NCBI GenBank assembly: GCA_019594195.1 | Contig: JAFDTP010000001.1 | Coordinates: 1 to 56,526 of the forward strand | DNA: 56,526 nt | Direction of reading: 5' to 3' | From: Thermoplasmata archaeon | Lineage (GTDB): Archaea; Thermoplasmatota; Thermoplasmata; Halarchaeoplasmatales; Halarchaeoplasmataceae | Shown here: positions 26,458-35,733 of the stretch, one piece after another | Layout: every line of letters begins with the position of its first letter | How positions within the stretch are numbered: position 1 is the first letter of the stretch | Translations under genes and position numbers: made by a program | The notes under the pieces: generated by a model | Seen by the model: the letters and a program-made list of their open reading frames with translations, nothing else | Databases searched by the model: none | What the model was told of the DNA's origin: nothing

Positions 26458-27090
26458 ATGGTATTGAACAGATATAGAAAACAGGCTGATTCGATATTGG
26501 CCCCGATGGCGAAAAAATTGAGGAAAGTGAACCCAGATTTAGTATCTTGGCTATCATTGTTATTTGCGTTAATAGCAGGTATTTCCTTTTACTTTTCCAA
26601 TAAACCATCCTTTGTCTTATCAGGAGGTATCTTTGTTGTTTTGAATTCTTTGTTCGATGCGTTAGATGGGAAGATCGCCAAGATGACAGGTAAAGCCTCG
26701 AAAAAGGGAGATTTTCTTGACCACACTATAGATAGATATTCTGACATCTTTATCTTGGTCGGAATAACGCTCGGGCCTCTATCTAGGACCAGTATAGGTC
26801 TTTTAGCTATCATCGGTGTCCTGATGACCAGTTATATGGGGACACAAGCTGACGCAGTAGGTGTTTCTCGAGATTATGGAGGGATAGCTGGGAGAGCGGA
26901 GAGATTGGTACTCTTGATTTTTTTCTCTTTCCTTTACTTCACACTCTTTGAAACAGGGTGGAGCAATATTGTAATCTTAGATCATGAAATCGGCCTTTTT
27001 GAATTGTTATTGATATGGTTCGCTATCGCAGGTAATTTTACTGCCATATTTAGAGGAATAAATACATGGTCCAAGCTGAAAAATAAATGA
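26458..27090 (+). CDS. CDP-alcohol phosphatidyltransferase, archaetidylinositol phosphate synthase-like
   Basis: This membrane enzyme transfers a phospho-alcohol headgroup from or to CDP-archaeol. The 210-residue protein has about five to six hydrophobic helices. The catalytic motif has the form D-xx-DG-xx-A-K...G-xxx-D-xxx-D, seen as 'DALDGKIAKM' and 'GDFLDHTIDRYSD'. The usual Arg after Ala is Lys here, a mild change. Overall it resembles archaeal proteins annotated as archaetidylinositol phosphate synthase. A glycerol or serine headgroup cannot be excluded. The ATG at 26458 starts just before the first amphipathic helix, and a TATA-like ATATATTAAA lies near 26440-26451. Confidence 0.87.
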   Translation: MVLNRYRKQADSILAPMAKKLRKVNPDLVSWLSLLFALIAGISFYFSNKPSFVLSGGIFVVLNSLFDALDGKIAKMTGKASKKGDFLDHTIDRYSDIFILVGITLGPLSRTSIGLLAIIGVLMTSYMGTQADAVGVSRDYGGIAGRAERLVLLIFFSFLYFTLFETGWSNIVILDHEIGLFELLLIWFAIAGNFTAIFRGINTWSKLKNK

Positions 27091-28167
27091 TCATCCGTTC
27101 TCCTCTTTTTCGTTTTCCTGCTTGTCTTCTTCAGAATTCTTCTTTTTTACAGTATAATATGTTAAGGGGTGGGTCATCCAGTTCTGATCACATAATGAAT
27201 CCGGATTGAAACAGATGCCGTTTGTCTTCATAGTACTACAACCAGGTGGATTATACTCCGTGCCTGATATCTCGCCTATTATATGCTGTATCTGATAAGA
27301 TGCCAGATCTATATCGAAATCCGGGGCCTCCTTGAATATCTCCACTATCTCATCTTCCGAAAGGCCCACCTTTTTCAAAAAAGCGGTCAGTGCAAATCTA
27401 CCTTCGTGAGAAAGATTTTCACCCTTCTTTTGACCGGCTAATAATTTCTTGATGCAAGGTGGGAAAAGATCTGTTTCGACTTCGCCCATATCAACATCTT
27501 GCATGTCTTTTCGAATGTTTTCAAGCACCTCTTTTATCTCCCTGAGCTCAACACTGAAATTCTCCAAAATGATATCTGAAGTCGGTGCGGGTAACCCATC
27601 AGAGATGACCGAAAAGATCTTTTCTTTCATGATCCGAATGAATCTCTTTTCTTGTAGGTATACCCAGCCGCTTCTTATATCTTGATTGACCAATTTCCAT
27701 GCTGGGGCCTTTAGTCTTTGCGTGCTCTCTAGATAATCTGTAAAATGAAGGATGTAATAAGATGCTTTCTTATCAGCGTCAAAGCCGAGACGGGATGCTA
27801 ATGTCAATATCTTCTCCTCGTCTTCCCGTGATATCTCATCGCTGATCCTTTCTGCTTCGCCTAGACTGTATCGCCTCAACAAATAATCGTCTTCGATAGA
27901 GGAGATCAACATACGGGCTATAGGATAGGAAAAAAGCTCCTCTTCCTGTTCTATCTCTCCCTTCATATCTCTTATAAGGACTCGACCTTCATTTAAGGTC
28001 TGAAGTACTCTCTTTTTACCTCTTCGTCTCGCCTCTCCCCAAATCCTGTCATCTAGAAGTTCCTCGAAAGAGGGCCCTTCCTCTTTTATATATTTTTTAG
28101 ATTCTTCCAGGAAGGGATATTTTGCCATGTCTTTTAGAGACCAATCGCCATAAGGAGGGGGTACCAT
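27091..28167 (-). CDS. priL: DNA primase large subunit PriL
   Basis: PriL partners with PriS to make primers for archaeal replication and carries a [4Fe-4S] cluster in its C-terminal domain. The 358-residue product has the helical N-terminal part (about 1-210). The cluster domain follows, with the first Cys in 'FPPCIKKLLAGQ' and the others in 'PPGCSTMKTNGICFNPDSLC', ending with 'THPLTYYTVKKK'. The four Cys needed for the cluster are present. The gene stands alone on the minus strand, convergent with the lipid synthase gene (1-base gap between coding ends) and divergent from enolase. The ATG at 28167 gives a normal length. Confidence 0.93.
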   Translation of the reverse strand: MVPPPYGDWSLKDMAKYPFLEESKKYIKEEGPSFEELLDDRIWGEARRRGKKRVLQTLNEGRVLIRDMKGEIEQEEELFSYPIARMLISSIEDDYLLRRYSLGEAERISDEISREDEEKILTLASRLGFDADKKASYYILHFTDYLESTQRLKAPAWKLVNQDIRSGWVYLQEKRFIRIMKEKIFSVISDGLPAPTSDIILENFSVELREIKEVLENIRKDMQDVDMGEVETDLFPPCIKKLLAGQKKGENLSHEGRFALTAFLKKVGLSEDEIVEIFKEAPDFDIDLASYQIQHIIGEISGTEYNPPGCSTMKTNGICFNPDSLCDQNWMTHPLTYYTVKKKNSEEDKQENEKEENG

Positions 28168-28280
28168 ATCGATCCGATAGTTGAGCGACGGTACTTAATC
28201 ATTTTCTTCGATGTTCCTTATGCCGTAGTATAACGATAAACTTTTAATCAACTCGCGTATAAAGTACCACGTGATCAAGG

Positions 28281-29528
28281 ATGATTAAGATCGATTCGAT
28301 AGATGCAAGGGAGATACTCGATTCAAGAGGTAATCCTACTGTTGAAGCCGAGGTTAAAACCGATAGGTCTGTAGGTAAAGCTGCTGTTCCTTCTGGAGCT
28401 TCTACCGGGTCTAATGAGGCCCTAGAGCTGAGAGATAAAGAAGATAGGTACAGAGGGCAAGGTGTTCAAAAAGCTGTTGAGAATATAGAGGAAAAGATCG
28501 GACCCGCTCTCATCGGAGAAGAAGTGACTCAACAGGCGATGATCGACAACAAGATGATCGAGATGGATGGTAGCGATGACAAAAGCCAACTAGGTGCTAA
28601 CGCTATTCTAGCGGTTTCTTTAGCTGCAGCGAGAGCGGCTGCTCATTCTTTGAATTTACCACTTTTCAGATATCTCGGCCGTTCTAACGATCTGGTTTTA
28701 CCCGTCCCTTATATGAACGTATTGAACGGAGGAGAACACGCCGGTAACGAATTGGATATCCAAGAATATATGATCGCCCCTGTTGGAGCAGATACTTTTA
28801 AAGAGGGGTTGAGGATGGGAACTGAAACTTATCATACTTTGGGTAAAATAATAGAAGAGAAATACGGTTCCTCCGCCACTAACCTTGGCGATGAAGGAGG
28901 GTATGCACCTCCATTGGAAGACCCTATAGAACCTTTTGAACTTATGATGGAGGCGATAGAAGAATGTGGTTATTCTAGTGATATAGATCTGGCTATCGAT
29001 ACAGCGGCTACAGAGTTGAAAAACTCAAAAGGTTATAAATCAGGTGATGATATCTTAACGAGTGAAGAGATGATTGATTTTTACGGGAGGATGATAGAAA
29101 GATATCCGTTGATCTCTATAGAAGACCCTCTCGACGAGCAAGATTGGAATGGTTTCATCGATATGACAGAACGTTGGGGGGACAAGATTCAGATAGTCGG
29201 TGATGACTTGTTCGTAAGTAATCCTGATATAATAAGCAGAGGTATAGAGGAGGGAGCCTGCAATGCTGTTCTACTTAAAGTCAACCAGATTGGCACTTTA
29301 ACAGAAGCAATGGACGCCGCTTCGATCGCTTTCAAGAACGGATACAAAGTGATGGTTTCTCATCGTTCTGGTGAAACTACCGATGATTTTATCGCTGATC
29401 TTTCCGTGGCTATGTCTTCTGGTCAAATAAAAACTGGGGCTCCATCGAGAGGAGAGAGAACAGCAAAATATAACCGATTATTGAATATCGAAGAGAAACT
29501 TGGGAAAACAAGTAGATACGGGCTATAA
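28281..29528 (+). CDS. eno: Enolase
   Basis: Enolase interconverts 2-phosphoglycerate and phosphoenolpyruvate in glycolysis and gluconeogenesis. The 415-residue protein is complete: N-terminal 'ILDSRGNPTVEAEV' and 'AAVPSGASTGSNEALELRD', the barrel with metal-binding Asp and Glu ('GDEGGYAPPL', 'SIEDPLDEQDW', 'VGDDLFVSNP'), catalytic Lys in 'VLLKVNQIGTL' and 'MVSHRSGETTDDFIADL'. Length and order match archaeal enolases. A TATA-like AAACTTTTAATC lies about 28240-28251. The gene is monocistronic as far as can be seen, with a UspA-like gene convergent downstream. Confidence 0.97.
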   Translation: MIKIDSIDAREILDSRGNPTVEAEVKTDRSVGKAAVPSGASTGSNEALELRDKEDRYRGQGVQKAVENIEEKIGPALIGEEVTQQAMIDNKMIEMDGSDDKSQLGANAILAVSLAAARAAAHSLNLPLFRYLGRSNDLVLPVPYMNVLNGGEHAGNELDIQEYMIAPVGADTFKEGLRMGTETYHTLGKIIEEKYGSSATNLGDEGGYAPPLEDPIEPFELMMEAIEECGYSSDIDLAIDTAATELKNSKGYKSGDDILTSEEMIDFYGRMIERYPLISIEDPLDEQDWNGFIDMTERWGDKIQIVGDDLFVSNPDIISRGIEEGACNAVLLKVNQIGTLTEAMDAASIAFKNGYKVMVSHRSGETTDDFIADLSVAMSSGQIKTGAPSRGERTAKYNRLLNIEEKLGKTSRYGL

Positions 29529-29549
29529 GGCCCTAACCGATATCTTTTT

Positions 29550-30356
29550 TTAATCACCGACCATCAAAAATGGTACCTCTACTTCCGCTATCAGTTCTTT
29601 CTCAAGATTGCTGAGCGCTAAGCCTCTGAAGATGTGTCTCAATTTGTATCTCCAACCACTTCTACCCCTACTCCCTACTATGAAATCAAAATCTCCCGCT
29701 TTTTTTATTATCTCTTTATCAGTGGCTCCTTTGTTGGTCTCTAGCTTGTACTCTACTCCCATTTTTTCGGCTCTTTGCTCTATCTTTTTAGCTGATGGAT
29801 CGGCCTCTTTATCACCGATATCATAAGTAGTTAAACTAGCGTCGAAATAATCAGCGATCTCGATAGCTAACATAGATGCATCTATCGAATAACTGCTGAA
29901 TGTACTGGGGTTGAATATTTTTTTGGGCGTTTCTAATTCACACCTGCATGAAAAGATCATAGAAGGTATTGATGTTATCTCTAAAGAATGAGTAGCTGTT
30001 TCTCCGATATGGACCCTCTGGGCTCCCGTCTTCGAATGGGTCGCCATCACGAGTAGATCGATATCATTATCTTCTATGCATTCTATTATCTTCGAAGATG
30101 GTTTGCCGGCTGGGCTGTTCTTATGTACATCCTCTATACCCATCTCATTGAGTATTTCCTCCCCGTTAGCTAGTGCCTCTTGAGACATCTTGGCCATCTT
30201 GTTCTGCATCAGATTGGTCTGGGGTATGGAGCTGTCAGTAGTATTTATCACGTTTATGAGATGATAATTTGCTTTCGGAAAGAGGGTAGCAGTATATTGG
30301 ATAGCATTTTTCATCAGCGGAGAGTTGTCAGTGGCTATCAATATATTATCGAACAT
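29550..30356 (-). CDS. Tandem universal stress protein (UspA family)
   Basis: The 268-residue protein has two Usp domains in tandem. The first opens with 'MFDNILIATDNSPLMKNAI' and has the end motif 'VMATHSKTGAQRVHIGETAT'. The second is more divergent and ends with 'VGSRGRSGWRYKLRHIF'. The G-x2-G-x9-G(S/T) nucleotide loop is only partly kept, so ATP binding is uncertain. The ATG at 30356 is preferred over a TTG at 30365 because the Usp fold begins there. A TATA-like GTTTTATACC lies about 30 bases upstream on the minus strand. Role: probably a stress- or starvation-related regulator; no partner is visible. Confidence 0.85.
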   Translation of the reverse strand: MFDNILIATDNSPLMKNAIQYTATLFPKANYHLINVINTTDSSIPQTNLMQNKMAKMSQEALANGEEILNEMGIEDVHKNSPAGKPSSKIIECIEDNDIDLLVMATHSKTGAQRVHIGETATHSLEITSIPSMIFSCRCELETPKKIFNPSTFSSYSIDASMLAIEIADYFDASLTTYDIGDKEADPSAKKIEQRAEKMGVEYKLETNKGATDKEIIKKAGDFDFIVGSRGRSGWRYKLRHIFRGLALSNLEKELIAEVEVPFLMVGD

Positions 30357-30453
30357 CTTCTTCAATATTCAATCGGTATCAAGGTATAAAACATTTCTCA
30401 TGACAAATATAATACATCGATCAAACAATCACCCCTAAAATATAAAAAGGAGT

Positions 30454-30480
30454 TTACGAAAGTCGTAAGTCTTATATACT
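30454..30480 (+). promoter_or_regulatory. Inverted repeat TTACGA-N3-TCGTAA next to a TATA box
   Basis: TTACGA at 30454-30459 and TCGTAA at 30463-30468 form a perfect 6-3-6 inverted repeat in the BRE position, touching the TATA element CTTATATACT (30471-30480). The small HTH protein gene starts at 30518, so this looks like an autoregulatory operator. Confidence 0.55.
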
Positions 30481-30517
30481 ACCATTTGAATAATTAATTA
30501 AGCAATAAGGTGGAAAA

Positions 30518-30892
30518 ATGGCAAAGGAAGGTCTTACAAAAGAGCAGGAAGAATTGGTCGATAGGTTCATAAAGGCAGGACTCCAGAAAAACATAGCTCG
30601 AACCCTTGTTTTTGTAGCTAGTAGAGAGGAAACCAAAAGTCGGGAGATCGAGGATGCGACTGACCTGAGACAGCCGGAAGTATCTATCGCTATGCAGGAA
30701 CTTAGGGGGAAAGGATGGGTTACAAAAAGAGACATTAAGAAAGAAGGAAAAGGAAGACCTGTTCATGGTTATCAGTTAGATCAGCCTATCAAAGAGATCA
30801 TCAAAGAGATAGAGGAAAAAGAGGAAGAGCGTATAGAGAACATAAAAGAGAATTTAAAAGAGATAAAAGATCTAGCTGACTCCGCTTTTTGA
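30518..30892 (+). CDS. Small winged-helix transcriptional regulator
   Basis: The 124-residue protein has a winged-helix domain (about 20-85): 'NIARTLVFVASREETKSREI', recognition region 'DATDLRQPEVSIAMQELRGK' and a wing with 'GKGRPVHGYQL'. A Lys/Glu-rich helical tail follows, likely for dimerisation. It resembles small archaeal MarR/TrmB-like regulators that bind near their own promoter. A perfect inverted repeat overlaps the promoter region upstream, consistent with autoregulation. RBS-like AAGGTGG at 30507-30513 precedes the ATG. Target genes beyond itself are unknown. Confidence 0.82.
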   Translation: MAKEGLTKEQEELVDRFIKAGLQKNIARTLVFVASREETKSREIEDATDLRQPEVSIAMQELRGKGWVTKRDIKKEGKGRPVHGYQLDQPIKEIIKEIEEKEEERIENIKENLKEIKDLADSAF

Positions 30893-30924
30893 TCATCCAG
30901 TAGACAACTAGAAAACTCTTGCTC

Positions 30925-31608
30925 TCAACCTATTTCTCTAAAACCCTTTTCATTTCCTATTATTATCTTGTCGGCGATATCTAAGAAAAGACCATTCTCT
31001 ATAACACCTGGTATAGAATTCAGTTCTCGCGACAACCATTTAGGATCATCTATAGTTCCAAAATCACAGTCTATTATATTGTTGTCATTGTCAGTTTTGT
31101 ATATTCCATCCTCTTTTTTTCTGAGAGTCGTCTTGCAGCCGAGTTTTTCAACCTGTTCTGATATACAGTCCTGCCATAAAGACAATATTTCGACTGGAAG
31201 ATCAAAACTTTCTCCAAGAACATCTACCATCTTGCTCGGATCTACTATGACTATATACTGATCGGAATTGTAAGCGATTATCTTCTCACGCAGCAGAGCG
31301 CCCCCTCCACCTTTGATCAGGTCCATTTGTGGATCCACTTCATCCGCCCCGTCTATAGTTAGATCGATCTTATCGGCTTTATCAAGTTCTACAAGTTCTA
31401 TCCCAGCACGTTCAGCTCTTTTTCTGGTCTCGATCGAAGTGGGTATACCCTGTACTTCAAGACCTTCTTCGTCTATCCTATCTCCTACCCGTTCTATCGC
31501 ATATTTTGCCGTAGAACCCGTTCCTAAACCCAATATCATACCGTCTTCAACGAATTCGGCAGCCTTATAACCTGCATTTTTTTTCTGTAGGGATCTATCG
31601 CCTGTCAT
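30925..31608 (-). CDS. rpiA: Ribose-5-phosphate isomerase A
   Basis: RpiA interconverts ribose-5-phosphate and ribulose-5-phosphate, giving PRPP precursors. The 227-residue protein has '[15 protein letters not shown]', '[20 protein letters not shown]', '[12 protein letters not shown]' and '[18 protein letters not shown]', all conserved in the family with the catalytic Asp and Lys. The ATG at 31608 is preferred to the TTG at 31620. A TATA-like ATTAATATTA (minus strand, about 31639-31648) lies 30-40 bases upstream. The neighbouring genes (HTH regulator and L40e) give no extra hint. Confidence 0.95.
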   Translation of the reverse strand: MTGDRSLQKKNAGYKAAEFVEDGMILGLGTGSTAKYAIERVGDRIDEEGLEVQGIPTSIETRKRAERAGIELVELDKADKIDLTIDGADEVDPQMDLIKGGGGALLREKIIAYNSDQYIVIVDPSKMVDVLGESFDLPVEILSLWQDCISEQVEKLGCKTTLRKKEDGIYKTDNDNNIIDCDFGTIDDPKWLSRELNSIPGVIENGLFLDIADKIIIGNEKGFREIG

Positions 31609-31730
31609 GTTATCGTTCAATCAAGATACACTATAGTAATATTAATTTTTTCAGCCTTATTTTGTATCTTAAAGACCTAATGATTTATATATCAGGAGTC
31701 TTTGATTCATTATCAGTTCACGGTGTAAAA

Positions 31731-31880
31731 ATGGCAAGATTTCAAGAAGCTGAAAAAAGACTGTTGGATAAAAAGATATGTATGAACTGCTATGCCAGCA
31801 ATCCAAAGGATGCCGACAAGTGCAGAAAATGTGGTGAGAAGAAACTCCGCATGAAGGCAAAGGAAAGCCGAAGAATGTGA
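31731..31880 (+). CDS. rpl40e: Ribosomal protein L40e
   Basis: The 49-residue zinc-binding protein of the large subunit has '[20 protein letters not shown]' (N-terminus), then C-x2-C...C-x2-C ('CMNCYA' and 'CRKCGEK') and a basic tail ('KAKESRRM'). This is the archaeal and eukaryotic L40 without the ubiquitin fusion. The ATG at 31731 is the conserved start. The frame is open to 31662 but upstream codons are promoter sequence: a TATA box ATTTATATAT lies at about 31682-31692. It is highly charged and basic, unlike most neighbours. Confidence 0.95.
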   Translation: MARFQEAEKRLLDKKICMNCYASNPKDADKCRKCGEKKLRMKAKESRRM

Positions 31881-31910
31881 TTTTAGATAAAGATATCTCA
31901 CTTTCTAATT

Positions 31911-34187
31911 TTAATCTTTATCTTCCTTGTCATTAGAGTCGCAATCTGGATTGGGGCAAAATTCCCAAGGTTCTTTATTTTTCTTAGTCATCTTCTGTAT
32001 CGGAGATCCACATTCTTCACAGCTTCTGTCCGCCGATATTAAATTACCTCTTTGAGGTAATGGATAGGTGTTCTCACATTCTGGATAATTCGTGCATCCT
32101 AAAAATCTCTTACCTTTATATGAACGCCTCTCACTCATCTTATTTCCACACTCAGGGCATTCACCTCTGTACCTTTTCTCTTTAGTATAATCACATTTTA
32201 TATCGATACAGATCTTCTCAGTATCTCCTCCATGATAAACTTTTATCAATGGAGAACCACACTCGGGACACTTTTCATCCGTCGGTCTTATAGTCCCAGA
32301 ACGTGGTATATTGTAAGTATTCTTACAATCAGGATAATTACTGCAGCCAACGAACCTACCACCGTTCGACTTCCTTATCACCAGAGTGCCGTCCTCACAC
32401 TCAGGGCAATCACCTACTGCGTTCTGATCCTGCAGTGACTGCTTGAGTTCCTTTCCTATCTCTTCCTTGTCTTCTTTCAGGGATTTTACTACTTTTTGGA
32501 GCATCTCTCTAGATTCCTCTATAACTTTCTCTTTCTCTAGCTCGGCCTCCGCTATCTTATTCATGTCTTCTTCTAACGTTCTGGTCATGTCTGGTTTAGT
32601 GACCATATCAGCATGTTTCTCTAGCGTTTTTATGACACTCTTTCCCGAAACGGTGGATCGGGGTACTTTTCCTTCTATGAAATCACGATTGTAGAGTTTT
32701 TGTATTATACCGTGTCTGGTACTTTTTGTTCCAAGGCCTTTATCTTCCATCAACTTCACTAATTTTCCCTGGGAATATCGGTTCGGTGGTTGAGTCTCTT
32801 TTTCCTCCATATCGACGTCCGAAACATCGACTTCTTCTCCCTCTTCAAGTCCGGGTATTTTTGTTTCGTTGAATTTGTAATAAGGGTAATATTTTCTCCA
32901 GCCGTCTTTGACTAGTTCAGTCCCGCTAGACTTAAATTTTTCCTCTTCGATATCGAATTCAGCTTTTCTCAGTCTTTTAACGCCGTAAGGCGCTAAAGTC
33001 GCAAGGAAACGCCTTAAGATCAACTCATATACTTTCCACCTATTACCACTAAGATCGTTCTTTGTGGCGGGTTTTATAGGATAAATAGGTGGATGATCGG
33101 TACTTTCTTTCTTTCCTTTCGTAGGCCATATCTTATCCTGAGACAAGACCTCCTTGACTTCGTCAGAGAGTTCAGATGATTTCAACTTCTTTAGATGGCT
33201 GACTACATTAAGACTATCAGGATAGACAGTATTTTCAGTCCTCGGATAAGATATCCATCCAGCGGTATAGAGATCTTCTGCAGTACTCATCGCCTGAGAT
33301 GGACTCATATTTATTTTATTAGCATCAGACAAAAATTTAGTAGTGTTGAAAGGTGACGGAGGCCAATCTTTCTTTGTTTTTTCATTGAAAAAGATCGTAG
33401 AGGCACGATCAGCTCTTTCGACTTTTTCATATATCTTGTCCGCTCTATTCTTGTCCCATATCCTGCCGTCTTCATAGTCTGCTTCGAATTCGAAATCTTT
33501 TTCCATGACAGCGCTGATCTTCCAATATGGTTCTGGATCGAAGGCTTCGATCTCGAGATCTCTGTCAACGACGATCGCCAAAGTAGGACTCTGAACTCTC
33601 CCTACAGAGAGATAATCTTTTCCGTACTGGCTGGAAGCTTTGGAAAGAAAACGAGTCAAGACAGCACCCCAAGCTAGGTCGATAACCTGCCTGGTCGCAG
33701 CTGATTCAGCCAGATTTACATCAACATCAGTGAGCTCTGAAAAGGCCTTTTCGAGTTCGCTCTTAGATATCGAACTGAAACGGGCCCTTTTTACGGGTAT
33801 ACCTCCGAGCTCTTTTTTGACCAATCTCACGGCCTCTAAACCGATAAGTTCACCTTCTCTATCATAGTCAGTAGCTACGACGATCTCATCAGCGTCCTTA
33901 CCGGTCTTATTTAAAAGATTGACTATCCTTTTAGCTGTGACCTTCTTCACTGGTTCGACCCATATAAGATCCTCCTCATCGACTTTATTCCATTTATTAT
34001 ATTTCTTTGGATAATCGTATTCGACTATGTGTCCTCTGAGTGGTACAGCGACGAAATCGTCGCCCTCCCTTTCGAATTCAAAATAAGGATAATCGTAATA
34101 CGATCTTTGAACTTGTTCTCCCCCGGAAAGAAGTTGTGATATCCGGGCCGCAGCACTCTTTTTCTCACAGATCACTAAAGTTGTCAT
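31911..34187 (-). CDS. topA: DNA topoisomerase I (type IA)
   Basis: TopA relaxes negatively supercoiled DNA by single-strand passage. The 758-residue protein has the Toprim domain ('LVICEKKSAAARISQLL', 'ATDYDREGELIG'), the cleavage domain with the active-site Tyr in 'GWISYPRTENTVYP', and 'KLMEDKGLGTKSTRHGII'. Four C-terminal zinc ribbons begin with 'CPECEDGTL', 'CPECGSPLI', 'CPECGNKMS' and 'CEECGSPIQ'. Two of them hold a 'GCxNYPxC' motif. A TATA-like AATTAAATAAC (minus strand, 34212-34222) lies about 30 bases before the ATG at 34187. A 37-residue zinc-ribbon gene lies just upstream on the same strand. Confidence 0.96.
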   Translation of the reverse strand: MTTLVICEKKSAAARISQLLSGGEQVQRSYYDYPYFEFEREGDDFVAVPLRGHIVEYDYPKKYNKWNKVDEEDLIWVEPVKKVTAKRIVNLLNKTGKDADEIVVATDYDREGELIGLEAVRLVKKELGGIPVKRARFSSISKSELEKAFSELTDVDVNLAESAATRQVIDLAWGAVLTRFLSKASSQYGKDYLSVGRVQSPTLAIVVDRDLEIEAFDPEPYWKISAVMEKDFEFEADYEDGRIWDKNRADKIYEKVERADRASTIFFNEKTKKDWPPSPFNTTKFLSDANKINMSPSQAMSTAEDLYTAGWISYPRTENTVYPDSLNVVSHLKKLKSSELSDEVKEVLSQDKIWPTKGKKESTDHPPIYPIKPATKNDLSGNRWKVYELILRRFLATLAPYGVKRLRKAEFDIEEEKFKSSGTELVKDGWRKYYPYYKFNETKIPGLEEGEEVDVSDVDMEEKETQPPNRYSQGKLVKLMEDKGLGTKSTRHGIIQKLYNRDFIEGKVPRSTVSGKSVIKTLEKHADMVTKPDMTRTLEEDMNKIAEAELEKEKVIEESREMLQKVVKSLKEDKEEIGKELKQSLQDQNAVGDCPECEDGTLVIRKSNGGRFVGCSNYPDCKNTYNIPRSGTIRPTDEKCPECGSPLIKVYHGGDTEKICIDIKCDYTKEKRYRGECPECGNKMSERRSYKGKRFLGCTNYPECENTYPLPQRGNLISADRSCEECGSPIQKMTKKNKEPWEFCPNPDCDSNDKEDKD

Positions 34188-34225
34188 CGGATTTGAACTA
34201 CTCAGGGTGCGTTATTTAATTCTTC

Positions 34226-34339
34226 TCATGACTGCAACGCTGCCGTTGAACAAGATTCATAACCACATTCTAGACATAAACCACAACCCTCTGAAGGACG
34301 ATAATTTTTGGAACCGCAATTGGGACAATCATCTCTCAT
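34226..34339 (-). CDS. 37-residue zinc-ribbon protein
   Basis: This short gene is easily missed. On the minus strand an ATG at 34339 opens a frame that stops with TGA at 34228-34226. The product starts 'MRDDCPNCGSKNYRPSEGCG' and continues with 'LCLECGYESC'. Two C-x2-C pairs form a zinc ribbon, with extra Cys residues. The pattern closely resembles the C-terminal tail of class II (B12-dependent) ribonucleotide reductases and small stand-alone ribbons of the same type. A TATA-like TTTTTAAAGC (minus strand, about 34362-34371) is placed for a leaderless message. topA begins 38 bases after the stop, so read-through co-transcription is possible. Function unknown. Confidence 0.75.
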   Translation of the reverse strand: MRDDCPNCGSKNYRPSEGCGLCLECGYESCSTAALQS

Positions 34340-34404
34340 GATCTTTGATTAAAACACAGCTTTAAAAAAAGTGATAAAGAGGGGGAGATGAAAGTGTAGA
34401 TGAA

Positions 34405-35643
34405 CTAGGTATTGATCTCTTCTACCTCGATTTTTCCTTCGTCTTTATCTATTTCGATGTCTATACTACCTTCACCGTCCTTTGTACAGTAACCATCGAT
34501 GAATTCCTCGAGGGTCAATCTCTGACCGGGATAAGGAGGGAATAGAGATGATTTCAGACCTCCTTTAACACCGTGAGGCATACCATCTGATCCAAATATC
34601 AGGTCTTCTCCCGGGATAAAACCGACTTCATCTATCAACATACGGAAAGGGTTATTCGATCTGAGATATTTTTCCGACAGTCTATCGGAGTAATGATCCG
34701 AGTCCATGCTGAAGTTCGGCTGCATGCTGAGAGTTATGCCCAACGACTTCGCTTTTTTCGCGGTCTTTTCATCTATGAATTGCGCGTGTTCTATACGTAT
34801 TTCAGGCAGGTCGACGCCTTTTTTGTCAAGATGAATTAAACTCTCCACGACCGTTTTAATCGCTAAATCGCCGATCGCGTGTATCGCAATTTTCTCCTTA
34901 TCGATCCTTTCTATTAGTTTTTCCAAGCTTTCCTCGGTATGGAGCAACTCGCCCTCGACATCACCCGGGAATTTTTCTTCCAAAGCCGCCGTTTTAGGTC
35001 CTAGAGCTCCGTCTGTAAATATCTTGATACCTTTGATCTCTTTTTTGGCTTCTTCACTCATCTTTTCGTAAGTAGGAAGGACGGTCCAAAAATCAGTCCT
35101 TTCGGAGTATCCAGAAGAGACATAGGTCTGTAGAGCTTCCTCTGACGGCAGAAGCATATCTTCAGTACTCCATATACCTTTATCCAGGTAAAAGTCGTAA
35201 AGAGAATCCAATCTATTTTCATCTAAACCTTCTATGCTGATAAGGAAACCCATGATTTTAGGAAGATTGCTCTCCATCCATGCTGGATCTTCCATTTTTT
35301 CAAGTATCTCGGAATCTTCGCGACGCTCATGAACTATCTCTTCAGCCTTTTGGTTGTGTAAAAAACCGTGAAAGGAAAGATTACAGATTATGACCGGTGG
35401 AAGTTTTTTCAGGTCGTCGATATCGAAAGAGTAATAAGAATTATTCCATCCCAAAACAACGTTCACTTTTCCCATCTCAGCACTTTCTTGAATGATGGAG
35501 ATCGCTCTTTCTTTATTCTTCACACCCGACAGGTCTGGAGAATCGAAAAAAGCTGCATACTGGCTAGGGTGGTTGTGATGATCGTGAAGCAGAGGTATTT
35601 TCCTTTTTCTGACCATTTTATCTATCTCCTGTATTGAGTTCAT
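34405..35643 (-). CDS. Metal-dependent amidohydrolase (amidohydrolase_3-like)
   Basis: The 412-residue protein is of the amidohydrolase superfamily: 'LLHDHHNHPSQYAAFF' (metal His pair), 'IKIFTDGALGPKTAAL', 'IAIHAIGDLAIKTVV', 'IRIEHAQFID' and 'IFGSDGMPHGV' with the metal Asp. This set marks the YtcJ/Amidohydrolase_3 branch, which includes exoenzyme-like N-acyl and formamide hydrolases. Compared with typical YtcJ (about 530 residues) the N-terminal beta domain is missing, so the protein is short and starts almost at the first metal motif. Substrate unknown. A TATA-like GTTTAAAATACC lies about 20-30 bases upstream on the minus strand. Confidence 0.85.
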   Translation of the reverse strand: MNSIQEIDKMVRKRKIPLLHDHHNHPSQYAAFFDSPDLSGVKNKERAISIIQESAEMGKVNVVLGWNNSYYSFDIDDLKKLPPVIICNLSFHGFLHNQKAEEIVHERREDSEILEKMEDPAWMESNLPKIMGFLISIEGLDENRLDSLYDFYLDKGIWSTEDMLLPSEEALQTYVSSGYSERTDFWTVLPTYEKMSEEAKKEIKGIKIFTDGALGPKTAALEEKFPGDVEGELLHTEESLEKLIERIDKEKIAIHAIGDLAIKTVVESLIHLDKKGVDLPEIRIEHAQFIDEKTAKKAKSLGITLSMQPNFSMDSDHYSDRLSEKYLRSNNPFRMLIDEVGFIPGEDLIFGSDGMPHGVKGGLKSSLFPPYPGQRLTLEEFIDGYCTKDGEGSIDIEIDKDEGKIEVEEINT

Positions 35644-35733
35644 GATTGATCAAATTGGTATTTTAAACTTCTCTATGCTCATCGCAAGAAAAATTTTATT
35701 ACTTCTTAATAGTGTTTGCATGACCGTGAAAAC

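Noticed and set aside
31662..31730. 23-codon extension of L40e
   Set aside because: L40e always begins close to the first zinc motif; the extra codons lie on the TATA box and leader.
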